A stretch of DNA of 64,000 bases from Oceanobacillus damuensis (GTDB lineage Bacteria > Bacillota > Bacilli > Bacillales > Amphibacillaceae), in NCBI RefSeq assembly GCF_001618145.1, contig NZ_LQNF01000013.1, positions 62,001 to 126,000 of the forward strand. Reading direction: 5' to 3'. This document shows positions 63,312 through 64,000 of this stretch, one piece after another; the first letter of the stretch is position 1, and each line of letters starts with the position of its first letter. Under the pieces are notes generated by a model. It saw only the letters and a list, made by a program, of their open reading frames with translations. It was not told where the DNA came from and searched no databases. The translations under genes were made by a program, and so were the position numbers.

Positions 63312-63544
63312 GACTTTTTAGAAAAAAATTTTATATTTTATTATAATTCGGAAATTATTTTTATTGAGTGGCTAATTTTAAAACAGTGCTTACCGATTGT
63401 TAATTTAGTATCATTAAATAGGTTAGAAAATCGAAGGTACCCACGTATTCCGCTGTAAGAATCAGAAAAAAATGAATTTATTGGACATTAGTGATAGGAG
63501 CGAACTATTTTTTATTGTTGAATAGGCCGAAGAGGGAGCATGTG

Positions 63545-63780
63545 GAACCGCGGGGACAGGAACCCTGGTCCAACTAATACAACGGACCAGGGAGTGATCC
63601 TATTTCGACTAGTAGATCAAAACACACCTATATTATACTTGTAACAGATGATAGATGCTGAGTGAGCACTAAACTCATTCTCCACTGTCGAGGTCTGTAT
63701 ATTGAGCAGAGAAACCAGGCACTGCCAACACACTCGCCCTAACCTACAAAAATGGACCACGGTGCCTGTCCCTATGGACC
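63545..63780. mobile_element. REP/MITE-like element, copy 5
   Basis: Left end GGGACAGGAACCCTGGTCC (63553-63571) and right end GGACCACGGTGCCTGTCCC (63754-63772). The interior is nearly identical to copy 4 (CACACCTATATTATACTTGTAACAGATG in part). A second copy of the toxin-antitoxin RNA promoter segment follows directly. Confidence 0.78.
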
Positions 63781-63854
63781 TTCCTCTGGTCCTTCACCGA
63801 CCAAATTATAATAAATAATTGCACAAACAAATGTAAGTTATGTATAATATGAAT

Positions 63855-64000
63855 AGAATTATAGTAAAATTAAAATAGGCTGAGTACTGTAACACTCAAC
63901 CCAAGCAACTACATGCCGCATGAAGAGCGGCTGGCCAATTGCATTTGGTGTTTCAATCAAGAAGAAGTAATTACCCTACTCTATGGACCAGAGCGGATGG
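63855..64000 (+). ncRNA. Second antitoxin-type RNA (truncated by window end)
   Basis: Promoter TTGCAC (63819-63824), 18-base spacer, TATAAT (63843-63848), then the same sequence as the RNA at 50707 with few differences, up to AGAGCGGATGG at the edge. By analogy a TxpA-like toxin gene should lie on the minus strand just beyond 64000. That gene is not visible here. Confidence 0.6.

Overview
The window looks like a chromosomal segment of a low-GC Gram-positive bacterium of the Bacillaceae, most like Oceanobacillus, Virgibacillus or a related salt-tolerant genus. The evidence is strong AAGGAGG-type ribosome binding sites with frequent TTG and GTG starts, CcpA-type cre sites, a GlpP antiterminator, an SR1P peptide gene, a TxpA/BsrG-type toxin, and lipoprotein-anchored ABC binding proteins. 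No tRNA, rRNA, CRISPR array, phage or intact transposase was seen. The genus is inferred and no species is claimed.

Layout. 1-5.4 kb: a partial ethanolamine-type permease, a small cupin protein, the SR1P gene, an AraC regulator plus a decayed copy of it, a membrane protein, and a HxlR-type redox regulator. Three promoters here share one palindrome geometry. 5.6-8.8 kb: a 42-bp tandem repeat, a Tat-exported PhoD phosphodiesterase and a secreted endonuclease/exonuclease/phosphatase-fold enzyme. 9.1-14.4 kb: a four-carbon acid sugar operon (PrpR-type regulator, KdgT-like permease, DUF1537 kinase, PdxA2). 14.6-21.6 kb: glpP, then an antitermination leader, then a Ugp-like ABC transporter with a TIM-barrel enzyme and a HAD phosphatase. 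22-27 kb: a CapA-like protein and a large phosphodiester glycosidase/metallophosphatase. 27.8-34.4 kb: a PTS EIIA gene, divergent from a TPP-riboswitch operon tenI-thiO-thiS-thiG-thiF followed by PTS EIIC and EIIB. 35.2-41.1 kb: a LacI-controlled ribonucleoside operon. 41.7-50.6 kb: a ROK-controlled set (secreted PIG-L deacetylase, sugar ABC transporter, argininosuccinate-lyase-like enzyme) sharing one palindromic operator. 50.6-51 kb: a type I toxin-antitoxin. 51.1-63.3 kb: a ManNAc-type catabolic operon (ABC transporter, ROK kinase-RpiR fusion, DUF4127, NanE, FAD oxidoreductase, esterase, glycoside-hydrolase-like protein).

How it works together. Most of the window is dedicated to extracellular scavenging of phosphate-linked and amino-sugar glycans, sugar acids, nucleosides and glycerol phosphate, each unit with its own local regulator and several with cre sites. 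A family of roughly 160-290 bp REP/MITE-like elements, with ends GGGACAGGAACCCTGGTCC and its inverse, occurs at least five times. The elements sit at 3' ends of genes, at breakpoints of truncated duplicates, and beside both toxin-antitoxin loci. The observations I rate highest are the PTS subunits bracketing and ending a thiamine-riboswitch operon, the shared ROK operator tying a deacetylase to a fumarase-superfamily lyase, and the kinase-regulator fusion in the ManNAc operon.
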